A stretch of 64,000 nt of DNA from Acinetobacter courvalinii (GTDB lineage: Bacteria; Pseudomonadota; Gammaproteobacteria; Pseudomonadales; Moraxellaceae). A program made the position numbers and the translations under genes. Location: assembly GCF_014635545.1 (NCBI RefSeq), contig NZ_BMDA01000003.1:310001-374000 (forward strand). Direction: 5' to 3'. The stretch's first letter is position 1, and each line of letters opens with the position of its first letter. Under the pieces are notes generated by a model, which saw only the letters and a list, made by a program, of their open reading frames with translations, made no database searches and was not told the origin of the DNA. Of this stretch, positions 27,177 to 36,812 are shown one piece after another.

Positions 27177-28361
27177 TTACCATGCTTTTTGCAAGATTGC
27201 GCGGATATCTTGCAGGTTGGCTTCTTTTGGATTGTAGATGATAGAACCATCATTTAACGCCTTTTCAGCTACTTCATCCAGTTGTGCTTCAGTAATTTTA
27301 CCTGTTTCGCGCAAAGTACGTGGAAGCTTGGTCAGGCTAAATAAGCGGTCGCGCATTGCAAGTACAGTGGCAATGGCTTTGTCGGCACGTAAACTTGCTG
27401 GCGTTTGTGCATAAATATCGGCGCCTGCAAGTGGCAGTAATAGTTCACCAATCTTGTCGCCATTAATTTCTTTGTTATATTCAAGCACATATGGCAAGAA
27501 CAGGTTCATGCATAGGCCGTGGGGCAGGTGAGCTACTGCGCCCAGCGCATGGCCGAGTGAATGAACCAGACCAACCATTGAATTCGAGAAGGCAATCCCG
27601 GCCATGGTAGATGCCTGCGCAAGCTCTAAACGACCTTGTGCATCGCTTGGGTTATCCAAAACTTTGAACAGGTTTTCACTGATCTTTTTAATGCCGGCAC
27701 TGGCATAGGCATCACTCAATGGATTGGCTGCCAAGCAGGTATATGCTTCAACACAGTGCGTCAATGCATCCATACCCGTCATGGCGGTTAAATGCGGGGG
27801 CAAGGTCTGGGTCATGCGTGGATCGAGAATCGCTGCATGTGGCATCAGGTAGTAAGAGGCAAAAGCCAGTTTTACATTGCGTTGCGTATCCGAAACTACC
27901 GCCACCATGGTCGCTTCTGAACCGGTACCTGAGGTGGTTGGAATCACGAAGAAAGGTTTCAGTGGTTTAGGTAGGTTGTGTGCACCTGAATATTGCAGCA
28001 GGTCATCACCCCCTTCAGACACTAGGATATTGGTTGCCTTAGAGGTATCGATAACTGAGCCACCCCCAATCGCAATAATCGCATCACATTTTTGCTTGCG
28101 ATACAGTTCTGCTGCTAAGCGAACCACTTCCAGACTTGAATCGGGTGGAACATCATCAAAGATTGCACCAATCACCGCATCTGTGGTGCTAAAAGCAGCC
28201 TCGATTGGGCTGAGTAAACCATTGGCACGTACGCCTTTGTCGGTAATGATCATGGGGCGTTTTGCGCCTAAGGTCGCAAGTTCAAAAGGAATGTGCTCTA
28301 ACGCAGCGTTACCAGCAATGACTTTTACAGGACAGAAAAACTCGTAATAAGGCTTAGCCAT
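27177..28361 (-). CDS. Iron-containing (group III) alcohol dehydrogenase
   Basis: 394 residues, the usual length of the family. The NAD-binding part has AIIAIGGGSVIDTSKA around residue 95, and TTSGTGSEAT follows at about 141. Metal ligands are in MDALTHCVEAYTC (His and Asp) and in GLVHSLGHALGAVAHLPHG, which holds the paired histidines. Members oxidise primary alcohols or reduce aldehydes. The gene lies 1 base after the SCP2-like gene, so the two are translationally coupled, which suggests a lipophilic alcohol or aldehyde substrate. This last point is inference. Confidence 0.93.
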   Translation of the reverse strand: MAKPYYEFFCPVKVIAGNAALEHIPFELATLGAKRPMIITDKGVRANGLLSPIEAAFSTTDAVIGAIFDDVPPDSSLEVVRLAAELYRKQKCDAIIAIGGGSVIDTSKATNILVSEGGDDLLQYSGAHNLPKPLKPFFVIPTTSGTGSEATMVAVVSDTQRNVKLAFASYYLMPHAAILDPRMTQTLPPHLTAMTGMDALTHCVEAYTCLAANPLSDAYASAGIKKISENLFKVLDNPSDAQGRLELAQASTMAGIAFSNSMVGLVHSLGHALGAVAHLPHGLCMNLFLPYVLEYNKEINGDKIGELLLPLAGADIYAQTPASLRADKAIATVLAMRDRLFSLTKLPRTLRETGKITEAQLDEVAEKALNDGSIIYNPKEANLQDIRAILQKAW

Positions 28362-28362
28362 G

Positions 28363-28896
28363 TTATGCGCTCCGGTTCAGATATGATTTTGCGACTTTAA
28401 GATAGATATTTTTTGCACCTGTGAATTTTTGTTTTAGTGTCAATTCAGCAGGGTAGCGTTTGACTGCCAGTGAAGCGATCAGTTTTGGTAGGATCAAGGC
28501 TTCCATTTTATTCAGACAGCGCACCAGACGGATGGCACTGGAGACATCACCATCAGCAATCATACGGTCATTGGCAAAGGCCTGTGCCGTACTTTCCTGA
28601 AAAGAAAACACCAGAAAGGCATGGGTCAGATGCTTGAAAGTAATGGTCAAATCAGGCTTGCCTTTATAGTTTGACAACAGCTCTAACTGTTTTTCTTCGG
28701 TCACACGTGCCACAAACGCAGGTCCATTTGGAAAAACATTCATTGAAAGGATAAAACCAACAGGAAACTTGGACACTTCCTCTTGAACTTCACGATCCAC
28801 TTGGCTTGCCATTACGAGGCCACGACCCACAACGTCCATCATGAGTTTGACATAGGCAAATTGCAAAGTGGGCTTCACTGCTTTGGTTGAAATCAC
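28363..28896 (-). CDS. SCP2-like sterol/lipid-binding domain protein
   Basis: A 177-residue soluble protein. The central part (about residues 50-150) has the alternating strands and amphipathic helices of the SCP2 fold: FVARVTEEKQLELL, KPDLTITFKHLTHAF and MIADGDVSSAIRLVRCL. SCP2 domains bind acyl chains or sterols in a hydrophobic tunnel. No catalytic motif is seen. It is immediately upstream of the alcohol dehydrogenase (1-base gap), so it may hand lipid substrates to that enzyme. The domain assignment is by pattern and should be checked by profile search. Confidence 0.7.
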   Translation of the reverse strand: MISTKAVKPTLQFAYVKLMMDVVGRGLVMASQVDREVQEEVSKFPVGFILSMNVFPNGPAFVARVTEEKQLELLSNYKGKPDLTITFKHLTHAFLVFSFQESTAQAFANDRMIADGDVSSAIRLVRCLNKMEALILPKLIASLAVKRYPAELTLKQKFTGAKNIYLKVAKSYLNRSA

Positions 28897-28976
28897 TTGC
28901 TCGTCCCTTGTTAAAATTATGCACTGCTAATTTAGAGTATTTACTCTAATTTATTTTAATTGGATTGAAAAGTAAA

Positions 28977-29630
28977 TTATTCAGATATGACTACAAGGTC
29001 ATTAAAGAAATCCGTATTTTTTAGGTAGCTAATGAATGTATCGCAAAGCTGCTCAAAGCTTGGGTAATCTTGCAGTAAGTCTTGCAAGCGCACCATTTCT
29101 AAACCTGCATAGCCGCATGGGTTAATGGTTTGAAAGCCAGTGAGGTCGCAATCGATATTCAGCGCAAGTCCATGATAACTACGACCGCGACGGATCTTAA
29201 AGCCCAGTGAACCGATCTTACGTCCATCGACGTATACCCCGGGTGCATCAGGTTTGGCATAAGCGTCAATATTGTATTGTTTGAGCAGATCGATCATGAC
29301 CTGCTCGGCAAAGCTGACCAACGTTCGGACATGCCACTTCAAGCGATTTAAATCCAGAAGGATATAGGCCACCAGTTGACCTTTGCCATGCCAGGTGACT
29401 TGGCCGCCACGATCGGTGTGAACGACCGGAAGATTACTGTGCATCAGAATATGTTCTGCCTTACCTGCTTGTCCTTGGGTCAAGACATCCTGATGTTGTA
29501 ATAACCAGACTTCGTCAGGGGTGTTTTCATCACGCTGGGTTGTGAAGTCTTTCATGGCTTCAAAACGTGTCGTGTAATCTTGCAGATCATTGAAACAACG
29601 AATGATTAAGGTCGGTTTTACAGCACTCAT
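28977..29630 (-). CDS. lipB: Octanoyl-[acyl-carrier-protein]:protein N-octanoyltransferase
   Basis: 217 residues. LipB moves octanoate from acyl carrier protein to lipoyl domains, the first step in making lipoyl cofactor for SucB and other dehydrogenases. Signature segments are [17 protein letters not shown] near 73, the catalytic Lys in [15 protein letters not shown] near 142, and the catalytic Cys in [12 protein letters not shown] near 169. It is paired with a ybeD-type gene upstream, as in E. coli. Its product acts on SucB and the E2 proteins encoded in the TCA block of this window. Confidence 0.96.
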   Translation of the reverse strand: MSAVKPTLIIRCFNDLQDYTTRFEAMKDFTTQRDENTPDEVWLLQHQDVLTQGQAGKAEHILMHSNLPVVHTDRGGQVTWHGKGQLVAYILLDLNRLKWHVRTLVSFAEQVMIDLLKQYNIDAYAKPDAPGVYVDGRKIGSLGFKIRRGRSYHGLALNIDCDLTGFQTINPCGYAGLEMVRLQDLLQDYPSFEQLCDTFISYLKNTDFFNDLVVISE

Positions 29631-29739
29631 TACAGCAGAATTTCCTTTGCAGCTTTTAATCGGGGAGTGGCTTAATTATGGAATGATTTTGAGCAGATAA
29701 ATAGCCGTTTAAGCATAGATAGGCTGTTATTTTTAACGT

Positions 29740-29773
29740 AAAAAAATCCAAAACACTGTCGCATTTTGGATTT
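29740..29773 (-). terminator. Terminator after the ybeD-like gene
   Basis: A perfect 10-bp stem (AAATCCAAAA at 29744-29753 with its complement at 29764-29773). On the minus strand it is followed by seven Ts. It separates the ybeD-like gene from lipB. Confidence 0.75.
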
Positions 29774-29778
29774 CTGTA

Positions 29779-30066
29779 TTAAAGCGCTGTCTTGATTAGA
29801 GGACAGGCTGCAAGGTCAGCATAGAGTGCATGAACTTGTTCCAGCTCTTCAAAGCGTAGCTGAGCCGTTAAAGAGTGGTATTTACCTGTACGTGAAGGCT
29901 GAACTTTTACTGAGTTGCCATCAAATTCAGGGAAGTGCTTCTGCAAAATATCAACAACAGCGACTCGAAGTTCATCCCCTGCATTACCAATCAGTTTGAT
30001 TGGATAGTCCATTGGGAAGACCCAAAGATGTTCTTGTAATTCACGAGAAGGAGTGCGGTCTAACAT
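29779..30066 (-). CDS. YbeD/DUF493 family protein
   Basis: 95 residues. The ATG at 30066 is chosen because AAGAGG lies 6 bases upstream; an earlier ATG at 30096 lies inside the stem of a terminator-like hairpin. The DUF493 fold is recognisable by WVFPMDYPIKLIGNAGDE at the N-terminus and KYHSLTAQLRFEELEQVHALYADL toward the end (both in part). E. coli YbeD sits beside lipB too. Its role is unknown; it resembles ACT-like regulatory domains. Confidence 0.88.
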   Translation of the reverse strand: MLDRTPSRELQEHLWVFPMDYPIKLIGNAGDELRVAVVDILQKHFPEFDGNSVKVQPSRTGKYHSLTAQLRFEELEQVHALYADLAACPLIKTAL

Positions 30067-30084
30067 GAGCAACCTCTTAATTTG

Positions 30085-30107
30085 AAACGCCTGCATCAGT
30101 GCAGGCG
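30085..30107 (-). terminator. Terminator-like stem-loop after rpoD
   Basis: CGCCTGCA / TGCAGGCG forms a perfect 8-bp stem with a TCAG loop, but only three Ts follow on the minus strand. It lies about 90 bases past the rpoD stop and may be a weak terminator. Confidence 0.5.
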
Positions 30108-30196
30108 CTTTTGATCTAATACATAGATGGGGATGAAGTGTTGAACTTCAAGTCCTGAGGAAGGGCCTTAACCCTCACTCAAGAGGTCCCAAAAGA

Positions 30197-32086
30197 TTAG
30201 TCGTTTTCCAGGAATGAACGTAAGTGTTCTGAGCGAGAAGGATGGCGAAGCTTACGTAACGCTTTCGCTTCAATCTGACGAATACGTTCACGTGTTACGT
30301 CAAACTGTTTACCAACTTCTTCCAAAGTATGATCGGTTGGCATATCGATACCAAAACGCATTTTCAATACTTTAGCTTCACGTTCAGTTAGGTTTTCAAG
30401 CACTTCACGGGTCGCTTCTTTTAAGCCTTCCGAGGTCGCAGCATCCACTGGAGAAGTGATGTTCGAGTCCTCAATGAAGTCACCAAGATGCGAATCTTCA
30501 TCATCACCGATCGGTGTTTCCATCGAAATCGGTTCTTTCGCGATTTTAAGAACTTTACGAACCTTGACTTCGTCCATTTCCAGACGTTCACCTAACTCTT
30601 CAGGCGTTGGTTCACGACCCATTTCCTGAAGAAGCTGACGTGACACACGGTTGATCTTGTTGATTGTCTCAATCATGTGTACTGGAATACGAATGGTACG
30701 GGCCTGATCCGCAATCGAACGGGTAATCGCCTGACGAATCCACCAGGTTGCATAGGTCGAGAATTTATAACCACGACGGTATTCAAACTTGTCTACGGCT
30801 TTCATCAAACCGATGTTACCTTCCTGGATCAAGTCAAGGAACTGTAAGCCACGGTTGGTGTATTTCTTCGCAATCGAAATCACCAGACGTAAATTTGCTT
30901 CTACCATCTCTTTTTTGGCACGGCGTGCTTTGGCTTCGCCAACCGCCATACGTTTTGAAATCTCTTTGATGTCTTTAACGTTTAGGCCAAGGTCGTTCTC
31001 GATATCGGCAATCTTTTGCTGGAATGCCAATACGTCTGGACGTACTTTTTCCAGATGGGCTTTGGTTTCAGCAGGCGCTTTGGCAATTTGTTCGTCTAAC
31101 CAAGCAGGATTTGATTCTTGCTCAGGGAAGGTGGTACGGAACTGGTTACGGTCCATACGGCCACGACGCACTGCATAACGCATGATTTCACGTTCATTTG
31201 AACGGATCTGTTCATGGGTACCACGAATCATTTCTGAAATGATTTCGAATAGGCGCGGGGTAAATTTGAACATCATGAACACAGCAGCAAGTGCTTCGAG
31301 TGCTGCTTTCGCTTCTTCACTGTTACGGCCATGTTTTGCCACAACAGTTTTTGTTTCATTCCAAGCCGCTTCTAATTCCGAGAAACGAACTTTAGCAACC
31401 TCTGGGTCTGGACCTGAATCACCTTCAGAGTCATCATCACCTTCAGATTCTTCTTCTTCGTCATCATCATCAAGTTTGACGTCTTTGGCTTTAGATGAAG
31501 AATCTTTTTCTTCATCTTCTTCTTCAATCTCAGCTTCTTCCAGAACTTCTGGAATATCTTCATCAGTTTCTGGGTCTAAATAACCAGAAAGAATATCGGC
31601 AAGACGGCGTTCGCCAGTTAAAAAATCATTATATTCTTGTAAAACAACTTCAACAGCATTTGGCCAGTAAGCAATCGAGTGTAAAACGTCACGAATACCT
31701 TCTTCGATGCGTTTTGCAATGCTAATTTCGCCTTCACGTGTAAGAAGTTCAACGGTACCCATTTCACGCATATACATACGTACAGGGTCAGTGGTACGAC
31801 CAGGCTCACTTTCAACCGATGCTAATACGGCAGCAGCTTCTTCTTCGGCAACTTCGTCAGCAGCTTCGGTGGATTCACCAAACATGGTGTCATCAGTTTC
31901 TGGCGCACGTTCATGCACTGGAATACCAACGTCTTGAAGCATCTGGATGATGTCTTCAATCTGCTCACTTTCCGTAATTGAGTCTGGTAGATGATCGTTA
32001 ACCTCAGCGTAAGTTAAATAACCTTGCTCTTTGCCTCGGCTAATCAGAGCCGCTACTTGCGAAGTAGGGGAATTCATATCGCTCAT
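30197..32086 (-). CDS. rpoD: RNA polymerase primary sigma factor, sigma-70
   Basis: 629 residues. Region 1.1 fills the first 80. Region 1.2 begins near [17 protein letters not shown] at residue 100. The non-conserved region has an extremely acidic stretch, about residues 173-229, rich in Glu, Asp and Ser. Region 2 carries [19 protein letters not shown] and the melting segment [15 protein letters not shown]. Region 4.2 near the C-terminus has [28 protein letters not shown], which contacts the -35 box (sequence quoted in parts elsewhere). It directs transcription of housekeeping genes. Another ATG nine bases inside is possible. Confidence 0.98.
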   Translation of the reverse strand: MSDMNSPTSQVAALISRGKEQGYLTYAEVNDHLPDSITESEQIEDIIQMLQDVGIPVHERAPETDDTMFGESTEAADEVAEEEAAAVLASVESEPGRTTDPVRMYMREMGTVELLTREGEISIAKRIEEGIRDVLHSIAYWPNAVEVVLQEYNDFLTGERRLADILSGYLDPETDEDIPEVLEEAEIEEEDEEKDSSSKAKDVKLDDDDEEEESEGDDDSEGDSGPDPEVAKVRFSELEAAWNETKTVVAKHGRNSEEAKAALEALAAVFMMFKFTPRLFEIISEMIRGTHEQIRSNEREIMRYAVRRGRMDRNQFRTTFPEQESNPAWLDEQIAKAPAETKAHLEKVRPDVLAFQQKIADIENDLGLNVKDIKEISKRMAVGEAKARRAKKEMVEANLRLVISIAKKYTNRGLQFLDLIQEGNIGLMKAVDKFEYRRGYKFSTYATWWIRQAITRSIADQARTIRIPVHMIETINKINRVSRQLLQEMGREPTPEELGERLEMDEVKVRKVLKIAKEPISMETPIGDDEDSHLGDFIEDSNITSPVDAATSEGLKEATREVLENLTEREAKVLKMRFGIDMPTDHTLEEVGKQFDVTRERIRQIEAKALRKLRHPSRSEHLRSFLEND

Positions 32087-32433
32087 CTTTGCTTACTCTT
32101 TTGTTGAATCTGTGGCGGTGAAAAACCGTGCATGATAGCACAATTCACGGTGAATGTTTTGGATTTGATCCGTTTGCTCTAAATAAAAAATAGAATGGAT
32201 TGCACGTTTGTTCATTGAATATGGGGTTAAGTCATAATTTTTCAAGCGTAATTCCTGTTTAAAGAACTTTTTTGATTGTTGATGTCCTTGGATTATAAAT
32301 ACACAAAAAAACTGCCGAAAAAAAGTACAAAACACGGTTTTATAGTAAAAAAAACAAATAAAACTTGACAAGGTGGGCCAAGACCGATAAATAGCGGCTA
32401 GACCCATTAACATTTTTTCATTAGAGGTACTTA
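32087..32433. other. Divergent promoter region of rpoD and the gene at 32434
   Basis: 347 bases. It holds the plus-strand promoter at 32365-32393. The rpoD promoter is on the other strand; a TATAAA sits at the complement of about 32340-32345 but without a well-spaced -35. Confidence 0.5.
32365..32393 (+). promoter_or_regulatory. Predicted promoter of the PA3496-like gene
   Basis: TTGACA (32365-32370) is followed after 17 bases by TAAATA, a weak -10. Confidence 0.5.
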
Positions 32434-32640
32434 GTGTCTTCTACAGATTTTGAACTAGATGATGATAACTACGGTGAAGATGATGTTGGTTTTGATGAGT
32501 CATCAGGAAAAATCAGCGCTAAAGAATCATTAGAAAAGCGCCGTTTAATTGATGACCTTTTAGCTCAACGTCGTTTAGAACGAGAATTAAAAGATTTTGA
32601 CTATGATTTCGACGATGATGACCTTGACGACGAAGACTAA
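32434..32640 (+). CDS. Small acidic protein, PA3496-family
   Basis: 68 residues from a GTG start preceded by AGAGGT 7 bases upstream. The middle LEKRRLIDDLLAQRRLERELKDFDYDF is the conserved core of the PA3496-family (putative envelope integrity) proteins, quoted here only as KRRLIDDLL and RRLERELKDF. Both ends are rich in Asp and Glu. The UPF0149 gene follows 76 bases later. Function is unknown. Confidence 0.8.
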   Translation: MSSTDFELDDDNYGEDDVGFDESSGKISAKESLEKRRLIDDLLAQRRLERELKDFDYDFDDDDLDDED

Positions 32641-32716
32641 GCGAAATTGCTAAGACTTCACGCCCGAAAATGTTATGCTGTTGCCGATGTATTTTTAAAA
32701 TTGGATTAAACAAAGA

Positions 32717-33241
32717 ATGAGCACGTTAGATTTAGACTTATTGAGTAATTATCTTGACGGTGATCAAAACGAATACGGTCTAGATTTTGCAGCGACTCAT
32801 GGCTTTTTGTGTGCAATTGCCGTTGGTCCACAATTTGATCGTTGGTTAGATGAACTTTTCGAAGGTAACCACAAGAAACTTCCTGCAGAAGTGCTTGAGC
32901 AGGTGAAGCTTTGGTTGGAGTCGATTCGTCAGGATTTAGCCAATGAAAATGGAATCGAGTTTCCATTTGAAATCGAAGAAGCGGATGTCGAGTCAAGCTT
33001 GGGCGATTGGAGTGTTGGTTTTGTCGATGCAATGTTCCTGAATGAAGATGCATGGTTTGCACCTGAGTTTGAAGAACAGTTGATCGATTTAACTTTACCG
33101 ATCATGGTCTTTAGCGGGATCGATGAAGAAGATCCACAAATGGAATCTTTCCGCCGTAATGGCCAGTTGATGGATGAGTTGGCAGAAGAAATTCCTGAAA
33201 ACTTAAATGAACTTTACCTGATGTATCATACGCCAGCGTAA
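32717..33241 (+). CDS. UPF0149 (YgfB/YecA-type) family protein
   Basis: 174 residues, all-helical. It has the family pattern: GLDFAATHGFLCAIAVGP near residue 22, LGDWSVGFVDAMFLNEDAW near 95 and a hydrophobic helical end. There is no C-terminal SEC-C zinc motif. In Pseudomonas, YgfB represses some operons; a function here is unknown. It lies downstream of the small acidic protein and has a terminator after it. Confidence 0.85.
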   Translation: MSTLDLDLLSNYLDGDQNEYGLDFAATHGFLCAIAVGPQFDRWLDELFEGNHKKLPAEVLEQVKLWLESIRQDLANENGIEFPFEIEEADVESSLGDWSVGFVDAMFLNEDAWFAPEFEEQLIDLTLPIMVFSGIDEEDPQMESFRRNGQLMDELAEEIPENLNELYLMYHTPA

Positions 33242-33249
33242 TGGTGCAT

Positions 33250-33316
33250 CCAGAGCAGTTTAAAAAAGCTGCTCTGGCAAAAGAAGTATGAAAACGTCCC
33301 GAGTGGACGTTTTTTT
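33250..33316 (+). terminator. Double stem-loop terminator after the UPF0149 gene
   Basis: A first 9-bp stem CCAGAGCAG / CTGCTCTGG (33250-33277) is followed by AAAACGTCC / GGACGTTTT (33291-33313) with a CGAGT loop and a T run to 33316. The second is the classic terminator. Confidence 0.8.
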
Positions 33317-33383
33317 AATGCTGGCTGTTATTATTAAAATCACATAACAATATTTTATGCCGCCATAATCATGATGTGTTTAA

Positions 33384-33989
33384 TTAAAAAGTCACGATAA
33401 ATAAGCTGCATCCTAATCCACTGAGTACAATGCCAATCAGACGATTAATAATAATCTGTTGAGACAGAATTTTATTTCTAATACTGGGTGTGGCACAGAA
33501 AAGCGCGATTAGGCAAAACCATAATAAGTGACTTGCAGACATAAAAAGACCATAGCCAAGAAGTTTGGCATTGCTATTTTCACTGCTCATGAGTTGAGAA
33601 TAAATACTCATGACAAATAATGTGGTTTTAGGATTCAGGCTGTTGGTGAAAAAGCCATGCTTAAATGCTTGCCAGCGAGTAAGATCAATATGGCTTTCTT
33701 TGAATATCACTGCTGCTTGGGTAAATATTTTATAGCCAATATAAATCAGATAGGTCGCTCCAATATATTGGATCACTTGAATTAAACCGGGAATGTGATG
33801 CTGTAAAAAATTTAATCCAATCACACTGTATGCAACATGTACCCAGACACCACAGGCGATACCATAAGCTGTGCTGAGTCCTAAGGGGCGGCCATAGAGA
33901 TAACTATTTCGGCTGACCAGAGCAAAATCTGCACCTGGACTCATAACAGCAAGTAAGGTGACCAAGCCAACCACAATTATTTCATTCAC
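33384..33989 (-). CDS. LysE/RhtB-family amino acid exporter
   Basis: 201 residues with about six membrane helices. The family motif MSPGADFALVSRNSYLYGRPLG is near residue 16 (quoted in parts), with a TYLIYIGYKIF helix near 98. Proteins of this family export basic or neutral amino acids or homoserine lactones. The LysR regulator at 34092 is divergent, as in the lysE-lysG arrangement, so an amino acid probably induces it. The substrate is not fixed. Confidence 0.88.
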   Translation of the reverse strand: MNEIIVVGLVTLLAVMSPGADFALVSRNSYLYGRPLGLSTAYGIACGVWVHVAYSVIGLNFLQHHIPGLIQVIQYIGATYLIYIGYKIFTQAAVIFKESHIDLTRWQAFKHGFFTNSLNPKTTLFVMSIYSQLMSSENSNAKLLGYGLFMSASHLLWFCLIALFCATPSIRNKILSQQIIINRLIGIVLSGLGCSLFIVTF

Positions 33990-34091
33990 TCATCTATTCC
34001 TGTGTGCATTGTTTTAACAATTTCTATATTTTTCATATTCTTGCTATATTTAAAAACGAAATTTATTCTGGTTTATGCATGAGTTTTTGGA

Positions 34092-34988
34092 ATGATTGAG
34101 CGCTTGTCTTTGAATTCACTTAAATTTTTTTACTATGTCGTTCGTTATCAAAGTATGACGAGCGCCGCAGAACATTTATGTGTGACACAAGGTGCAGTCA
34201 GTAAGCAGCTTAAAAGCCTGGAAGAGATGCTTGGTTTTACCTTATTTATTCGTGAAGCACGAAAATTACGCTTAACCCAGCAGGGCGAGGTGCTGTTTGA
34301 ATGCTGTCAGCATGTATTTCAACAGATAGACCAGTGCTTAGTGCAGCTTAAGCAAACTGAAATAAAAAAGAATTTAGTGTTGTCCTGTGAACCGACGATT
34401 GCCATGAAATGGCTGATTCCACGTTTGGCACAATTTAAACAGCTTTATCCCGACTTTGAAGTGAGTCTGCTCACGGCAGGAGGAGAGGTGGATTTTAGAA
34501 CACAACACATTGATCTGGCCTTGAGGCGAGATGATTTTGATTGGGGGAATGCAATTTATAGTGAAAAGATTGCAGAAGAGCAGATGTTATCTGTAAAAGC
34601 AAAGCATACACAGTTTGCGGAAAACCAGATCTTTATTTCCAAGTCGAGGCCGCAGTTATGGCAGCAATTTAAGCAACATCAAACACAATTAAAGCATTTT
34701 AAACCCGCTCCTCTTGAGCATTTTTATTTGTGTATTGAAGCCTGTTTGGCAGGATTGGGTGCAACTGTGGTTTCGGCTTATATGGTAGAACGGGAAATTA
34801 AATATCATCTGCTAGAACCGATGACATCTGGCTATGCTGATGGTTCATCTTACTATCTGTTATCAGCACAACCTTTTGAAGAGGATGTCCGAAAGTTATT
34901 GTTGAGAGATTGGCTGAGAGATGAAATGCGCAACAGCCAGTTATGGTTGGCAGCCTTTAATCCCTTGGCTTTACATTCATCAGATTAA
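34092..34988 (+). CDS. LysR-family transcriptional regulator
   Basis: 298 residues. The N-terminal winged helix (residues 5-64) has SMTSAAEHLCVTQGAVSKQLKSLEE as recognition unit, in a GcvA/ArgP-like form. The C-terminal ligand-binding domain follows with a VSLLTAGGEVDF start of the co-inducer fold. It is divergent from the LysE exporter, with 102 bases between them, and probably controls it. No other target is evident here. Confidence 0.9.
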   Translation: MIERLSLNSLKFFYYVVRYQSMTSAAEHLCVTQGAVSKQLKSLEEMLGFTLFIREARKLRLTQQGEVLFECCQHVFQQIDQCLVQLKQTEIKKNLVLSCEPTIAMKWLIPRLAQFKQLYPDFEVSLLTAGGEVDFRTQHIDLALRRDDFDWGNAIYSEKIAEEQMLSVKAKHTQFAENQIFISKSRPQLWQQFKQHQTQLKHFKPAPLEHFYLCIEACLAGLGATVVSAYMVEREIKYHLLEPMTSGYADGSSYYLLSAQPFEEDVRKLLLRDWLRDEMRNSQLWLAAFNPLALHSSD

Positions 34989-35004
34989 TCTGGTGGCGTT
35001 TGAA

Positions 35005-35625
35005 TTAAGCTCTAGGTTTTTTGTTGAGATAAAATTTTTTAACTGCCCACCATGCAATATACACCATCACAATCAGCAAAATGATAGTGCTGATCCTTTG
35101 CATAATCAGACTCATCAATGCCTGATTCTGACTGAAGTGAAAACCCAAATAAGCCAGAAAACTGGTCCAGATCACGGTCCCAGCTGTACTGTAGAGCATG
35201 AATTTACTAAACGGCATTCGGCTCATGCCCGCAGGAATACTGATTAAAGACCGCACTGCCGGAATCATGCGGCCAAAGAATACAATGCGGTGACCATGCT
35301 TATTGAACCACTCCAGTGCCTTATCTAAATCGGCAACCTGAATACGCAAGTACTTGCCATATCGTTCTATGAGCCTGACCAGACGAGGTTGAGGAACTTT
35401 GCGTCCAATCCAGTACAGCAGCATCGCTGCGAGTATGGAACCTGCACTGCCTGCCATGATGACACCGATGAGCGTCAGTTCACCTTTTGAGGCAGTATAA
35501 CCCGCTGAAGGCATAATAATTTCTGAAGGAATAGGTGGAAAAACATTGTCCAGAAACATTAAAAATGCGATACCTAAATATCCCAGTTTTTCCATGATGG
35601 AAAGCACCCATTGTTCCAGTCCCAT
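35005..35625 (-). CDS. DedA-family (VTT domain) membrane protein
   Basis: 206 residues with about five hydrophobic segments. The DedA signature is visible: FPPIPSEIIMPSAGY near residue 30, the G-R-hydrophobic motif FFGRMIPAVRSLISIPAGMSRM near 112, and a terminal positively charged tail. DedA proteins are membrane transporters needed for undecaprenyl phosphate recycling and proton-motive-force homeostasis. No operon partner is evident; it is convergent with the LysR gene. Confidence 0.9.
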   Translation of the reverse strand: MGLEQWVLSIMEKLGYLGIAFLMFLDNVFPPIPSEIIMPSAGYTASKGELTLIGVIMAGSAGSILAAMLLYWIGRKVPQPRLVRLIERYGKYLRIQVADLDKALEWFNKHGHRIVFFGRMIPAVRSLISIPAGMSRMPFSKFMLYSTAGTVIWTSFLAYLGFHFSQNQALMSLIMQRISTIILLIVMVYIAWWAVKKFYLNKKPRA

Positions 35626-35723
35626 AACGCCTTTATATAATTCATTTGCTTGTTGTTTTTAGCATAGTTGTGCCGGGGCGATTGCTCAAGCAGTGAAACG
35701 TTACATCATTTTATCAAGCCCAT

Positions 35724-35748
35724 AAAAAAGCCATAGTTTAACTATGGC
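35724..35748 (-). terminator. Terminator of trhO
   Basis: GCCATAGTT / AACTATGGC forms a perfect stem with a 1-base centre. On the minus strand it is followed by TTTTTT. Confidence 0.8.
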
Positions 35749-35770
35749 CTGGAGAAATCTTTTTTGTCGT

Positions 35771-36703
35771 TTACAGACGCTTGCGTTTAGCAGCCGCAAT
35801 TTGTGACTGGCGCATACGGAAGCCTGCTTTTTGCTTGTCTGAGGTTTTATCAATACAGTAAACACAAGACACGCCATGTTCATAACTTGGTAGTTCAGCT
35901 TCAACTTTGGTCAGTGGCCAGCCACAAGCGTGACACTTGATGTTTTCGCCTTCTTCAACGCCGTGGGTCACCGCAGTACGGCCGTCGAATACAAAGCATT
36001 CACCTTCCCACATACTTTCTTCAGCAGGGGTTTCTTCGAGGTATTTAAGAATACCGCCTTTCAGATGGTAGACCTCATTGAAACCTTCTTGAAGCAAGAG
36101 AGAGGTTGATTTTTCACAACGGATACCACCGGTACAGAACATCGCAATTTTCTTGTCTTTGTGCTGTTCAAGGTTTTGCTTGACGTATTCCGGGAATTCA
36201 CGGAATGTTTCTGTTTTCGGGTCAATCGCACCCTTGAATGTACCTGCCTTATATTCGTAATCATTACGGGTATCAATCAGGATCACGTCATCACGGCTAA
36301 TCAGCTCGTTCCATTCTTTAGGATCAAGGTAGTGGCCCACCAAGTCACGTGGCTTTACTTCAACACCTAAAGTTACAATTTCTTTTTTGAGTTTAATTTT
36401 CATTTTACGGAATGGTTTTTCAGAGCTTTCAGACTCTTTATATTCCATTGCGTTAAAACCTTCATCCAAAAGGAATTGATGGATTGTATCAATGGCAGCG
36501 CGGTCACCTGCAACCGTACCGTTAATTCCTTCAGAAGCGACAATCAGAGTTCCACATAAATTGATACGATTCACCAAGTCCAAAAGACGTTGTTGCAGAC
36601 CTGCTGCATCTGAAACTTCTTTAAATTGATATAGTGCCGCAACAACCCAATTATTGGTCGCTTGCTGTTCTACAGGTGCAAGCTGTTCTACAGTAGCGTT
36701 CAT
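35771..36703 (-). CDS. trhO: tRNA uridine(34) hydroxylase, rhodanese-like (TrhO/YceA)
   Basis: 310 residues starting MNATVEQLAP at the ATG at 36703, with GGAG 8 bases upstream. TrhO uses O2 to hydroxylate wobble uridine in certain tRNAs, forming ho5U. The rhodanese domain has its catalytic Cys190 in CTGGIRCEKS. The N-terminal part has SEGINGTVAG, characteristic of the family. A C-terminal zinc-like cluster CHACGWPL near residue 257 and CVYCI near 279 supply four Cys ligands. It diverges from the DUF1289 gene. Confidence 0.93.
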   Translation of the reverse strand: MNATVEQLAPVEQQATNNWVVAALYQFKEVSDAAGLQQRLLDLVNRINLCGTLIVASEGINGTVAGDRAAIDTIHQFLLDEGFNAMEYKESESSEKPFRKMKIKLKKEIVTLGVEVKPRDLVGHYLDPKEWNELISRDDVILIDTRNDYEYKAGTFKGAIDPKTETFREFPEYVKQNLEQHKDKKIAMFCTGGIRCEKSTSLLLQEGFNEVYHLKGGILKYLEETPAEESMWEGECFVFDGRTAVTHGVEEGENIKCHACGWPLTKVEAELPSYEHGVSCVYCIDKTSDKQKAGFRMRQSQIAAAKRKRL

Positions 36704-36812
36704 GGATAACTCCAAATGTATTAAGATAGGAAAATAAGGCGCATATCTTAGCGTGAAATCTGAAAATAAGCGAGAAAACCATAAAATAAATATGGTTTTA
36801 TAGGAGTTGGTT

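Noticed and set aside
32093-32413. A 106-codon minus-strand frame upstream of rpoD
   Set aside because: AT-rich, unlike any family, and occupies the rpoD promoter region.
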